Assembly (NCBI GenBank): GCA_938050045.1
Contig: CALLJS010000003.1
Coordinates: forward strand, 1-64,000
DNA: 64,000 bases
Reading direction: 5' to 3'
Source: an uncultured Sphingomonadaceae bacterium
Lineage (GTDB): Bacteria > Pseudomonadota > Alphaproteobacteria > Sphingomonadales > Sphingomonadaceae
Below, piece after piece: positions 1-8,148 of this stretch. The notes under the pieces were generated by a model, which was given only the letters and a program-made list of their open reading frames with translations, had not been told where the DNA came from and searched no databases. Positions within the stretch are counted from its first letter, which is position 1. Each line of letters opens with the position of its first letter. The translations under genes and the position numbers were made by a program.

Positions 1-1591
1 CATCCCATATGAACGGCACCCATTTGGCGTCGCGCGCGATAACCCCGATATTTGCTTTGTTACCTTTGTCACCGGACCGTGCCCATGCGAGATCAATCAG
101 CGGCACTTCGATCATCTCGTCGGTCGTTTTGGGCGCATCCGGCAGAACGGGCCGCTCAATTTCGGAGATATCCAGCAGAGACCCAATAGTATCATTATAG
201 CTTGAAACAGCGCCATCAACGTCCACGGATGCAGATAATTCTCCCTTTGGTGTGAGATATGAGAATAACCTGATAACCGGCGATGGCTTTGCGCGCGCAC
301 CAGAAAAACCGCTCAGTCCCGGCGGTGTAGCCAAGCCTTGACCGGCTATTTCTTTAAGCAATATGCCAATTGCTGCCGCCTCAGCGTGCTTGGCAGCAAT
401 TTTGACCACGACCTCGCGCAAATTCTGTGTGTTCGCAAATTCGCCAAACTGACTTTCCGTACCCATTATCTCGACACTGGTTTCACTAAATTCACCCAGA
501 TTGTGGCCGCGCAATATGACGTTGGCCCGGGCGAATGCCGCGTCACAATATTTCTGGGCTTTTCTCGCTGCATCAAAGCCATAGAAACTCAAATATGTGC
601 CGCCACGAAATCCATCCGAATAGGTCAAGCACGTCTTGTAACACTCCGGTGCCGGCAACCCTTTTGCCGCAGAAACATGCACCTTGTCTTCTCCAACTTG
701 GGTAATCTCAACCGCTGAAAAATCGCAGATAACATCAGGCAAAATATAGGCCTGTGGATCACCTATCTCATATAGCATTTGTTCCGAAACAGTGCCCACA
801 TTGATCACGCCGTCGCTATCGTCCGGCTTTGTGACCAGAAAACTGCCATCCGCCGATATTTCACCGATCGGATACCCGATATTTGAAATGTCACCGGCAT
901 CTTCCCAATCCGTAAAATTACCGCCAGTCGCCTGTGGACCACATTCCAATATATGCCCGGCCAAGCTGCCACTCGCCAAAAGGTCGAACTGATCGGTCCC
1001 CCATCCAAATTCATGGACGCAAGCACCCAATGTCACGGCGCTATCCACCACGCGGCCGGTGATAACAATATCCGCTCCCCGATCCAAAGCTTTCGCAATG
1101 GGGAATGCTCCCAGATAAGCGTTGATGCTGGCAATTTTTTCTTTTGCCGGGAATGATTCGCCGGTGAACATTTCGCGTGCTGCCTCGGCTGCGATTCTAT
1201 CAATATCCATCAACAGATTGTCGCCGGTGATCACCGCAACCTTCAGATTCAAGCCTAGTTCTTTAATGATCGACCGGGCGGCTTCACCGCAGGAAACAGG
1301 ATTTACCCCGCCGGCATTAGCGATCACCTTCACACCTTTTTCGGCAATCATTTTGGCATGCGGCTTCAAAACTGCACTGATGAAATCCGTGGCATATCCG
1401 GCATCGGGGTTCTTGGCATGCGCGCGCGCCATAATCGACATCGTGATTTCCGCCAGATAATCGTAGACCAGATAATCGATATTCGCGGTCAACAGCTGCG
1501 GCGTTGCCATTGCGCTTTCGCCCCAATATCCGCTGGCCCCGCCGATGCGGATGGTTTTATCGGTAACAGAGCTATTCGGCATTATTCGCAT
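1..1591 (-). CDS. AtuA-like (DUF1446) protein, 3' end outside the window
   Basis: One reading frame stays open from an ATG at 1591 to the window edge (about 530 codons, no stop), so the C-terminus is missing. The translation begins MRIMPNSSVT and soon shows the family features: IRIGGASGYWGES at the N-terminus, a NAGGVNP segment and a DIVITGRVVDSA segment. The last 30 residues in the window (LAWARSGDKGNKANIGVIAR region) match the small C-terminal AtuA-like ferredoxin-fold domain, so the full two-domain protein is probably present. Family members occur with acyclic terpene or branched acyl-CoA degradation genes; the reaction is not established. An upstream ATG at 1595 is out of frame and an internal ATG at 1582 is an alternative start. 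The gene looks GC-richer (about 50% by eye) than the genes to its right. Family call is good, function uncertain. Confidence 0.85.
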   Translation of the reverse strand, partial: MRIMPNSSVTDKTIRIGGASGYWGESAMATPQLLTANIDYLVYDYLAEITMSIMARAHAKNPDAGYATDFISAVLKPHAKMIAEKGVKVIANAGGVNPVSCGEAARSIIKELGLNLKVAVITGDNLLMDIDRIAAEAAREMFTGESFPAKEKIASINAYLGAFPIAKALDRGADIVITGRVVDSAVTLGACVHEFGWGTDQFDLLASGSLAGHILECGPQATGGNFTDWEDAGDISNIGYPIGEISADGSFLVTKPDDSDGVINVGTVSEQMLYEIGDPQAYILPDVICDFSAVEITQVGEDKVHVSAAKGLPAPECYKTCLTYSDGFRGGTYLSFYGFDAARKAQKYCDAAFARANVILRGHNLGEFSETSVEIMGTESQFGEFANTQNLREVVVKIAAKHAEAAAIGILLKEIAGQGLATPPGLSGFSGARAKPSPVIRLFSYLTPKGELSASVDVDGAVSSYNDTIGSLLDISEIERPVLPDAPKTTDEMIEVPLIDLAWARSGDKGNKANIGVIARDAKWVPFIWD

Positions 1592-1727
1592 TCATCGGGG
1601 AGTATCTCTTTGTTAGTAGGGATATGCGCAGAAGGAATACCCTTCCATCGCCGCTTGTCAATTGGATCAAGGCATAGGGAATGGTTTAAAGTCATCTCCA
1701 ATTAGCATGAATCCAAAGGCATAAAAG

Positions 1728-1804
1728 TGGTGCGCCCGACAGGATTCGAACCTGTGGCCCCCAGATTAGGAATCTGATGCTCTATCCAACTGAGCTATGG
1801 GCGC
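1728..1804 (-). tRNA. tRNA-Arg (anticodon CCT)
   Basis: Cloverleaf on the minus strand: acceptor GCGCCCA from 1804, D-arm AGCTCAGTTGGATAGAGC, anticodon arm with CCT in the loop CTCCTAATC region, T-arm ACAGG-TTCGAAT-CCTGT, discriminator A at 1731 and an encoded CCA at 1728-1730. The seventh acceptor pair is A-C, a mismatch; the other six are Watson-Crick. A run of T follows the CCA. This tRNA separates the GC-richer AtuA-like gene from the low-GC core genes; tRNA-Arg genes are common integration sites, but no duplicated 3' end was seen in the window. Confidence 0.95.
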
Positions 1805-1856
1805 AAGCGAGCTATCGCTAATCCGAACACCGCAAAGCGTCAATGAGAGATTTGAT

Positions 1857-2378
1857 TCAATTTTTCAGATCGGTCGGGATATAGGGCAGCGGCAGCGCAG
1901 CTATTTCAATGCCCTCTTCTTGCAATGCTTGTGCTTCTTTTTGCGTAGCATGGCCATGAATTTGCCTTTTATCGGCCTCTCCATAATATATCGACCGGGC
2001 TTCTTGGGAAAATTTATCACCAACCCAAACCGATTCCTTAAGCACCGCCTCTTGGACTTTTGCTAAGGCCGTAGAGGCTTTTTCAATTGCGGCTTCATCT
2101 TGCCTATGCACATGAATATCTGGCTTTTCAGTTTTCGGTAGCGCAGCAGATGATCCAGATTCTTTATGGAGCGCAGAATTTAAGTGTGGAGAGTTTATTT
2201 TTTTCTGATTAGCCTTAAGCCCTATATTGGGCGCCATAACAGATTTTTTAATATCCTCTGATCCGCAGATAGGACATTGTAGATGTTTTTCCTCTTTTTG
2301 CGATTCATAATCATGCGAAGATGAAAACCACCCCTCAAAGATATGGTTATGCCCGCAAATAAGGTCAAATATAATCAT
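1857..2378 (-). CDS. DUF1178 family zinc-ribbon-like protein
   Basis: Small protein of 173 aa starting MIIFDLICGHNHIFEGWF. It carries the family's early Cys8 and the CPIC pair (Cys35-Cys38) that suggest metal binding, a low-complexity middle, and a C-terminal helix-rich part containing a conserved ARSIYYGEAD segment. Function of the family is unknown. The start at 2378 is chosen because family members begin exactly there and it lies next to the grxC stop (2380-2382), implying translational coupling; a longer reading to 2492 would run through grxC. It is the last gene of the comF-grxC-DUF1178 unit and ends 53 bp before tRNA-Arg. Confidence 0.85.
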   Translation of the reverse strand: MIIFDLICGHNHIFEGWFSSSHDYESQKEEKHLQCPICGSEDIKKSVMAPNIGLKANQKKINSPHLNSALHKESGSSAALPKTEKPDIHVHRQDEAAIEKASTALAKVQEAVLKESVWVGDKFSQEARSIYYGEADKRQIHGHATQKEAQALQEEGIEIAALPLPYIPTDLKN

Positions 2379-2379
2379 C

Positions 2380-2637
2380 TTAGGCCTGTAACAAAGAATC
2401 CAATTTGCCCGCGCTATCGAGCGCGTAAATATCATCGCAACCGCCAATATGTTTATCATCGATAAAGATTTGCGGAACGGTGCGCGCTCCATTTGCCCGC
2501 TCTATCATCGCCTTTTTTAAGCGATCATTAAGCATGACATTATGCTCGGTATAATCGACACCCTTTTGCCTCAACAATGCTTTTGCACGCTGGCAGAATG
2601 GGCATGTAAAACTGCTGTAAATCTCAATATTGGCCAT
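2380..2637 (-). CDS. grxC: Glutaredoxin 3
   Basis: 85-aa monomeric glutaredoxin. The dithiol site is CPFC at residues 12-15, followed by the family's TVPQIFID (cis-Pro) and GG-C-DD segments that bind glutathione. It reduces protein disulfides and mixed disulfides with glutathione in the cytoplasm. The start at 2637 is preceded by AAGGAAATAATT, a good ribosome binding site; the longer frame to 2718 overlaps comF and lacks support. It lies between comF and the DUF1178 gene. In related bacteria a nitrilase-family gene often sits between grxC and DUF1178; here the two genes touch. Confidence 0.95.
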   Translation of the reverse strand: MANIEIYSSFTCPFCQRAKALLRQKGVDYTEHNVMLNDRLKKAMIERANGARTVPQIFIDDKHIGGCDDIYALDSAGKLDSLLQA

Positions 2638-2693
2638 AATTATTTCCTTTTTTCGAAGATGGTGACTAGGCCCTGCAAAGTCAATATAAAGGA

Positions 2694-3503
2694 TTATTTT
2701 ATTACGCGGGTCCAGCAATAAATAATCACTTTTGCGGCACCGGCCGACTTAAGCGTTTTAACGCAAGCGTCTGTTGTGGCACCGCTCGTATAAACATCAT
2801 CCACCAATATTATGTTTCGGCCTTTTATCTGCTGGGTATATTTGGGATTAAGAGCGAAAGCATTTTTTAATAATTTTTTGCGCTCTTTGCCGCTATTGCC
2901 CATTAATGGAGGCGTGCGTTTCACCCGCTTTAGCGCATCAACAATATGCTCTGGAGTGGCTATATTATTAATATCCCTATATGCTTTTATCATCGCATCC
3001 GCAATCAATGCCGATTGATTATAAGTGCGTTTCCAGAGCCTTGTCCAATGCAAGGGCACGGCAATCAACCAAATATCATCACCAATTCTATTACAATCGT
3101 CATACATAAACCTCTGCATATGATCTGCAATCAGCTTAGCAATCGCTATGCGGCCCGCATATTTAAGCTTTAGAATAACCTTGCTGGTGATAGCATCATA
3201 TATCAATGCGGCTCTTATCCCATCATGCAATGGCGGTTGGTCTAAACAATGGCCGCATTTTAATTGCTGACTATCCACGCCTTCCTCGACAAATTCAAAA
3301 GGGCGCGAACAGCTTATACACCATGGTGGTGTAAGAAATTTAAGCGCGCTCCAGCAAGAAAAACAAAAACCGCTGTGCTTCATCATATTGTTGGTCTGAT
3401 TATTGCGCACAATATCTCCGCAAGAAGGGCAACGCGGTGGCAATAATGTATCAATCGACAGATTTGCGGCACTAGATATGATTTGAGGAATAGAATATTG
3501 CAC
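2694..3503 (-). CDS. comF: ComF family amidophosphoribosyltransferase-like protein
   Basis: 269-aa protein with the ComF layout: an N-terminal double zinc ribbon (CPSCG near residue 24, C-FSCW, CISC, CGHC) and a C-terminal phosphoribosyltransferase fold with the PRPP-binding motif ILVDDVYTSGAT. In naturally competent bacteria ComF helps bring in single-stranded DNA; in others it is a conserved protein of uncertain role. First gene of the minus-strand comF-grxC-DUF1178 unit, divergent from the methyltransferase that starts 41 bp away, an arrangement seen across alphaproteobacteria. Confidence 0.9.
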   Translation of the reverse strand: MQYSIPQIISSAANLSIDTLLPPRCPSCGDIVRNNQTNNMMKHSGFCFSCWSALKFLTPPWCISCSRPFEFVEEGVDSQQLKCGHCLDQPPLHDGIRAALIYDAITSKVILKLKYAGRIAIAKLIADHMQRFMYDDCNRIGDDIWLIAVPLHWTRLWKRTYNQSALIADAMIKAYRDINNIATPEHIVDALKRVKRTPPLMGNSGKERKKLLKNAFALNPKYTQQIKGRNIILVDDVYTSGATTDACVKTLKSAGAAKVIIYCWTRVIK

Positions 3504-3544
3504 TATATCTTGTCGCGCCTATTTTTTGTCGGCACAAGGATTAA

Positions 3545-4405
3545 ATGCGTGAATCAAATCAAACACCACAAATATTTAATATGCTCAAAAGGCGGGCTAA
3601 ATTTAAACGGGCGGAAAATCGGTTGCTGCTTGCTGGAAAAAGTAGCTTTATTTGGGATCATATAGCAGCAGAATTTTGCGCGCGGTTAGCGGCAATCACG
3701 CGGCAATTTGATAATATTCTCATTACTGGCCCAATGACTCAATATGCCGATAAATTTATCCTTGCGGGCGATAATGCTATATCAAAAGATGCGCATATCA
3801 TCATAGAGCCCTATCAAAATGAAGATGATTTACAATATGATGCAGCGCAATTTGATGCCATTATAACGGGTGGTACATTGGATAGCGTCAATGATCTGCC
3901 TGGTGCTTTAATACAAATGCGACGCTTCCTTAAACCAGATGGTTTATTATTGGGCAGCATATTTGGCAGCGGGGCCTTATCTGTCCTCAAATCTATCATG
4001 ATGTTTGCTGATGGTGATGCCGTGCGCGCGCACATCCATCCACAAATAGATATTAGGACTATGGCTGATCTGCTGGTGCGGGCTGGGTTTAGTCTGCCCG
4101 TCGCTGATAGAGACAGTCTCATCATCCGATATACAAATTTATTTGATATGGTCGGCGATATTAGAGACCTTGGTCTAGGCAACAGCCTCTTCGCATATAC
4201 GCCTGCATATAATAGAGCCTCATTATATAGAGCCTTGGAAAAATGGAATGATTTGCAAGAAGAAGATGGCAAAGTATCCGAGCATTGCGAATTGATACAT
4301 TTTAATGGATGGGCGCCCTCACCCGATCAACCAAAACCAGCGAAGCGCGGAAGCGCGACAATGTCACTGGCCGATGCATTGAAATCTCATACAGATAAAT
4401 TATGA
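3545..4405 (+). CDS. BioC/NDUFAF5-like SAM-dependent methyltransferase
   Basis: 286-aa class I methyltransferase-like protein. Residues 1-12 are followed by MLKRRAKFKRAENRLL, typical of the alphaproteobacterial group near comF, then an acidic strand HIIIEP, the FDAIITGGTLDSVNDLP segment (motif IV region) and RFLKPDGLLLGSIFG. The glycine-rich SAM loop is weak (around ILITGPMTQYADK), so catalytic activity is not certain. Homologues resemble the mitochondrial complex I assembly factor NDUFAF5 and BioC; the substrate here is unknown. It is divergent from comF and convergent with the Nudix gene, whose stop is 20 bp downstream. Confidence 0.75.
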   Translation: MRESNQTPQIFNMLKRRAKFKRAENRLLLAGKSSFIWDHIAAEFCARLAAITRQFDNILITGPMTQYADKFILAGDNAISKDAHIIIEPYQNEDDLQYDAAQFDAIITGGTLDSVNDLPGALIQMRRFLKPDGLLLGSIFGSGALSVLKSIMMFADGDAVRAHIHPQIDIRTMADLLVRAGFSLPVADRDSLIIRYTNLFDMVGDIRDLGLGNSLFAYTPAYNRASLYRALEKWNDLQEEDGKVSEHCELIHFNGWAPSPDQPKPAKRGSATMSLADALKSHTDKL

Positions 4406-4424
4406 TGATAAGGAGCCACAGCAG

Positions 4425-4847
4425 CTAATGTCTATTGTTAAGGATTTTCTTCAAATTCGCCACAAGCGGTATATCCGCTGGCGGCATATCGAGTTTGGAG
4501 AGCATATCTAAATCAAACCAATCAAATTTTTGCTCTTCTTTTGCTATTATATCCCCATCCCATTTATCTGCGCTATAGAGCAATAACAGCAGATTTTTAT
4601 CCCCCAATGGTTCGCTGGCGAAACAAGTCGGCGTTAAATTTTGAGTCGATATGCCGATGTTAAGCTCTTCTTTAATCTCTCTTACCAAAGCATCCTCAGG
4701 TAATTCCCCTTCTTCCACCTTACCCCCGGGGAACTCCCACAATCCAGCCATAGACTTACCTAAAGGTCTGGTTTGCATCAATATTTTTTCATTTTGATCG
4801 ATAAGAGCAAGTGCCACCACAAATATAATAGTCGGTATTTTTTCCAT
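4425..4847 (-). CDS. mutT: MutT-type Nudix hydrolase (8-oxo-dGTP diphosphatase)
   Basis: 140-aa Nudix protein. The Nudix box spans residues 42-64 (GKVEEGE...REIKEEL), with Asn in place of the second glycine position, and the preceding LWEFPGGK segment is characteristic of MutT. MutT hydrolyses 8-oxo-dGTP in the cytoplasm and so prevents A:T to C:G mutations. Length fits MutT alone, without the thiamine-synthase-like fusion. It is a single gene convergent with the methyltransferase; its start ATG at 4847 follows a purine-rich AGAAGAAA stretch. Confidence 0.85.
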   Translation of the reverse strand: MEKIPTIIFVVALALIDQNEKILMQTRPLGKSMAGLWEFPGGKVEEGELPEDALVREIKEELNIGISTQNLTPTCFASEPLGDKNLLLLLYSADKWDGDIIAKEEQKFDWFDLDMLSKLDMPPADIPLVANLKKILNNRH

Positions 4848-4929
4848 TTTCTTCTCGCCCTTAAAGAATTTATTAATCTTTTTGTGGAATTAAGAGGCTG
4901 TTCGCAACCTGATTAGTTGGTGTAGATTA

Positions 4930-5103
4930 ATGTTAAAAAAATTGAAAAATATTTTTCTGTGTCAAGAGGGTGCGACGGCTATCGAATATGGTCTTATCAT
5001 TTCGCTAATCGTTGTTGCAATTGCTATGTCTGTTTCACAGGTAGCAGGAACTACAATTGAAATGTGGGGATTTATTTCCAATACGGTTACGAGCTCTGGA
5101 TAA
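4930..5103 (+). CDS. Flp/Fap-type pilin, copy 1
   Basis: 57-codon ORF, MLKKLKNIFL... with the Flp signature EGATAIEYGLI at residues 13-23. In Flp pilins the short charged leader is cut after the Gly before ATAIEY, leaving Glu5 and Tyr6 of the mature subunit, followed by a hydrophobic helix (LIISLIVVAIAMSVS) for membrane storage and fibre packing. It ends at TAA 5101-5103. A second pilin follows 108 bp downstream. No Tad secretion genes or prepilin peptidase lie in the window, so this is an orphan or remote pilin pair. Confidence 0.88.
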   Translation: MLKKLKNIFLCQEGATAIEYGLIISLIVVAIAMSVSQVAGTTIEMWGFISNTVTSSG

Positions 5104-5211
5104 TATTTCTGGATGTTAACTAATTAGTAGGAATTACTGAATATAAGATAATCGTCGTTAAATAATTATGCGGCATGGGTGTTTTAACAAATTGAACTAT
5201 GGAGACTTAAA

Positions 5212-5385
5212 ATGAAATTATTTTCAAAAATCATGAAAAACGAAGAAGGCGCAACGGCTATTGAATATGGTCTAATCGCTGCACTTATCGCTGTTGCTGC
5301 TGTGACTGCAATGAGCCAAGTTGGTGGCACATTGACAAACACCTTCACAAACGTTGACAATGCTATGAGCGCTGCTGAAGGTTAA
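5212..5385 (+). CDS. Flp/Fap-type pilin, copy 2
   Basis: 57-codon ORF, MKLFSKIMKN..., with EGATAIEYGLIAALIAV at residues 12-28, the canonical Flp processing site plus hydrophobic helix, then a polar C-terminus ending AMSAAEG. A GGAGACTTAAA ribosome binding site precedes the ATG. It has the more typical Flp sequence of the two copies and is followed by a strong rho-independent terminator, so it is probably the major subunit. The two copies share the EGATAIEYGLI core but differ elsewhere, suggesting an old duplication. Confidence 0.92.
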   Translation: MKLFSKIMKNEEGATAIEYGLIAALIAVAAVTAMSQVGGTLTNTFTNVDNAMSAAEG

Positions 5386-5406
5386 TAGCCTAACATATTA
5401 AAAATT

Positions 5407-5438
5407 GGGTGGTGACATATTGTCGCCGCCCTTTTTTT
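5407..5438 (+). terminator. Rho-independent terminator after the pilin pair
   Basis: GGGTGGTGACA, a TAT loop and TGTCGCCGCCC form an 11-bp stem (two G-U pairs), followed by seven T. It ends the pilin transcript 21 bp after the second pilin stop. Confidence 0.9.
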
Positions 5439-5488
5439 ATGTCTATAGATTTATTATTGCTCAATAAAATCCTAATCATCGGGACAAT

Positions 5489-5524
5489 GATTAATAATAT
5501 CGGGATTAATAATATCGGGATTAA
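5489..5524. repeat. 15-nt tandem duplication in the gap before the M48 gene
   Basis: GATTAATAATATCGG occurs twice head to tail (5489-5503, 5504-5518) followed by a partial third copy GATTAA. It lies between the pilin terminator and the 3' end of the M48 protease gene. Confidence 0.8.
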
Positions 5525-5536
5525 AATACCGTCCTA

Positions 5537-7033
5537 TCAATAGGTCACAATTTTCATGCGCGAACCAGCGGTTAATTCGCGTCTATTTGCCATTCCATTA
5601 AGCGCCATAAACCGCTCGCGTTTCAGCTTATCAAAAGCCATTCGATTTGAAAGGCTCTCGATAGTATCGCCTTTTTGCACCGTAACTACTCTAATTTTGC
5701 GCGGTTTAACAGCGGCAGCTTCGCTGGTGCTGATACGTCTAATGCTTTGATACATTAAATCAAATGGGCGAGCGCCCACTGGGTTAGTGGTCACAAAGTG
5801 AAAAGCTTGTGACTTAGAAAATTCATAGGCAAAAACAGTGACCTCAATATTACCCCTTTGCCCCTTCACTGTCGCTTTCGAAGTAAAGGCTGGAATCCCA
5901 TTGACCGATGTCGTTATAATATTACTATATTGTATAGTCTGCCCATCGCCTGCAACTGCTTTGAATGCAGCATCGATATAATTGGAGCGATTTCCAGTAT
6001 AAGCCAATGTGGTGAAAAATGCTTTTCCCCCGCTACCGCTGATTTGCACAGCCCGCGACCCATTTTGCATAGAATAGCCAGAGGGCGCACGAAATTGGAA
6101 GCGCAAATCGGGGTGGATAAAATCTTGGCCTTCCACAATACCCTGCTTCGGATCATCCCCATAGAGCATACCATCAATATTGGCCAAATGTCGATCCGCT
6201 CTGCGCACATTAGAGGCGCTGTAGCTTTGCCCTTCTTTTAAGGCACGCCGAACACGTTTCGCAGGCTCTGGATGGGTGCTTGCCCATGCAGGAATGGCTT
6301 GCGAGTCGCGCCCAGCCGCCATGGAATCGACATTCGTTGCCAAAGATAATGACAAAAGCATATCGGATAGCGCCGTTGGATCATATCCTGCTTTACTCAG
6401 ATAATGCACGCCCAAATCATCCGATTCTTCTTCTTGTTTACGCGAATAACCAAGGGTCAGTAAATTAGCGATTGTCCCAGAATATTGTTGTGCAAATCCG
6501 CCAAATAAACCAGCTAAACCGCCATTATCGCCCAATAAACCTCCTGCAACTTGCCCCAATATTCCCAATAAACCATTTCGCCGCGCTCTTTTTTGACGTT
6601 TTTTGCTATGGCGCGCTGCGACATGCCCCACTTCATGACCCAAAACGCCAGCCATTTCGGCCTCGCTATTGCATAAAGCCGTTAATTGTCGCGTGATATA
6701 AATATATCCGCCAGGAATAGCGAAGGCATTATGCACAGGAGAATTTAATAATGTGACCGTAAAATCTTGCTCGGCATTTCCCAAACCCGATTGCATAGCA
6801 ATATTTTTACCCACGCTCACCACATAAGGGGTTTGTGCCGTGTCCCATGCTCCGCCAAATTCTTGCAAAATTTGCGGATGAAACTCATCGCCTTGGGCTT
6901 TTTCTTTTGCCGTAATGGCTTGCGGAGCCAAATTGCTATTTTCTCTTGTTGCTTCTGCTGATGTTGCGCAACCACTGATGAGCGATATTGCAGAGCCGCC
7001 GATAAATAATTGAGTGAGTATATTTTTCTTCAT
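5537..7033 (-). CDS. M48-family metalloprotease lipoprotein with C-terminal LysM-like domain
   Basis: 498 aa. A lipoprotein signal (LISGC, acylated Cys22) exports it to the periplasm or outer membrane. The catalytic zinc site is HEVGH at residues 133-137, with EEESDDLG supplying the third ligand region. The middle is Gly-rich (GLLGDNGGLAGLFGG). The last 50 residues (VQKGDTIESLSNRM...LNG...GSRMKIV) look like a LysM domain for peptidoglycan. The architecture resembles BepA-like quality-control proteases of outer-membrane assembly, but with LysM instead of TPR. Start at 7033 is preferred to 7057 because it begins the signal peptide directly. Confidence 0.88.
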   Translation of the reverse strand: MKKNILTQLFIGGSAISLISGCATSAEATRENSNLAPQAITAKEKAQGDEFHPQILQEFGGAWDTAQTPYVVSVGKNIAMQSGLGNAEQDFTVTLLNSPVHNAFAIPGGYIYITRQLTALCNSEAEMAGVLGHEVGHVAARHSKKRQKRARRNGLLGILGQVAGGLLGDNGGLAGLFGGFAQQYSGTIANLLTLGYSRKQEEESDDLGVHYLSKAGYDPTALSDMLLSLSLATNVDSMAAGRDSQAIPAWASTHPEPAKRVRRALKEGQSYSASNVRRADRHLANIDGMLYGDDPKQGIVEGQDFIHPDLRFQFRAPSGYSMQNGSRAVQISGSGGKAFFTTLAYTGNRSNYIDAAFKAVAGDGQTIQYSNIITTSVNGIPAFTSKATVKGQRGNIEVTVFAYEFSKSQAFHFVTTNPVGARPFDLMYQSIRRISTSEAAAVKPRKIRVVTVQKGDTIESLSNRMAFDKLKRERFMALNGMANRRELTAGSRMKIVTY

Positions 7034-7169
7034 AATTAATGTCCCCGCTTTTGACAACTATCGAGATAGTTATATGAATAGCATGTTTACACTATTGCAT
7101 AAGGCAAATCAGATCCATTGATTGTAAAATCTTTACTCCACTTAAAAGCAGGAAATCACAGCATCACAC

Positions 7170-8117
7170 TCAGAGTGAGCCCAAAGTAAGATATTTTTCA
7201 GCGCGTGATTTTTTTAATTCGCTGGCACTCAGCGCTGATAATGAATCTAGGGCTTCAAAAATTTCTTTACCAACATTCGCGATGGCAAGCGATTTATTGC
7301 GATGCGCACCTCCAATCGGTTCCCCTACAATTTTATCAATCACGCCCAATTTCAGCAAATCCTGCGCTGTGACTTTCATTGCTTGCGCGGCATCAGCAGC
7401 CTTATCGGCTGTCCGCCATAAAATGGAGGCGCAACCTTCGGGGGATATGACCGAATATACGCTATGTTCCATCATTAACACGATATTTCCACTTGCGAGA
7501 GCAACGGCACCGCCGCTGCCGCCCTCGCCAACGATGCAAGACACCATTGGCACGCCAAGCTCTAAGCATTTTTGCGTTGAACGAGCGATGGCTTCGGCCT
7601 GCCCCCGCTCTTCGGCTTGCACGCCTGGAAATGCGCCTGATGTATCAACTAACGTCAAAACAGGCAGATTAAATTTATCGGCTAGCTCCATCAAACGAAT
7701 AGCTTTACGATAGCCTTCGGGTTTACCCATACCAAAATTATGCTTAATTCTGCTCTCGGTATCATCGCCTTTTTCATGGCCAATAACAACCAGACGCCGA
7801 TCGCCGATTCTGGCAAAACCACCAATAATAGCCTGATCGTCAGCAAAAGCCCTGTCCCCCGCCAGAGGGATAAATTCATCAAACATTATTTCCATAAAAT
7901 GCTTGAAATGCGGGCGTTCTGGATGCCGTGCTACTTGGGTTTTTTGCCAAGGGGTTAATTTTTTATAGGTATCGCTGATAAGTTTATCGGCTTTAACGCG
8001 CAATTTCAGCATATCCGAGTCAAGGTCAACGGGCGATTCATCGGCTGTTTTTTGCAAGTCTATAATCCGCGATTCTAGCTCTGCTATTGGTTTTTCAAAT
8101 TCCAGATAAAGTGTCAT
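7170..8117 (-). CDS. accA: Acetyl-CoA carboxylase carboxyltransferase subunit alpha
   Basis: 315 aa, full length for AccA. It has the N-terminal coiled region (LEFEKPIAELESRI), the RPHFKHFMEIMFDEF segment, and the crotonase-fold carboxyltransferase core with GGFARIGDR, DTSGAFPG, GEGGSGGA and the SPEGCASILWR motif. With AccD it moves the carboxyl group from biotin to acetyl-CoA, making malonyl-CoA for fatty acid synthesis in the cytoplasm. It follows xerD by 31 bp on the same strand, the common xerD-accA order in this group. Confidence 0.97.
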   Translation of the reverse strand: MTLYLEFEKPIAELESRIIDLQKTADESPVDLDSDMLKLRVKADKLISDTYKKLTPWQKTQVARHPERPHFKHFMEIMFDEFIPLAGDRAFADDQAIIGGFARIGDRRLVVIGHEKGDDTESRIKHNFGMGKPEGYRKAIRLMELADKFNLPVLTLVDTSGAFPGVQAEERGQAEAIARSTQKCLELGVPMVSCIVGEGGSGGAVALASGNIVLMMEHSVYSVISPEGCASILWRTADKAADAAQAMKVTAQDLLKLGVIDKIVGEPIGGAHRNKSLAIANVGKEIFEALDSLSALSASELKKSRAEKYLTLGSL

Positions 8118-8148
8118 AATATCCGATTAGAGACCAAATTTGATTTGG

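Noticed and set aside
338-718. 126-codon plus-strand ORF
   Set aside because: It lies fully inside the AtuA-like gene on the other strand and has no family features; a shadow frame.
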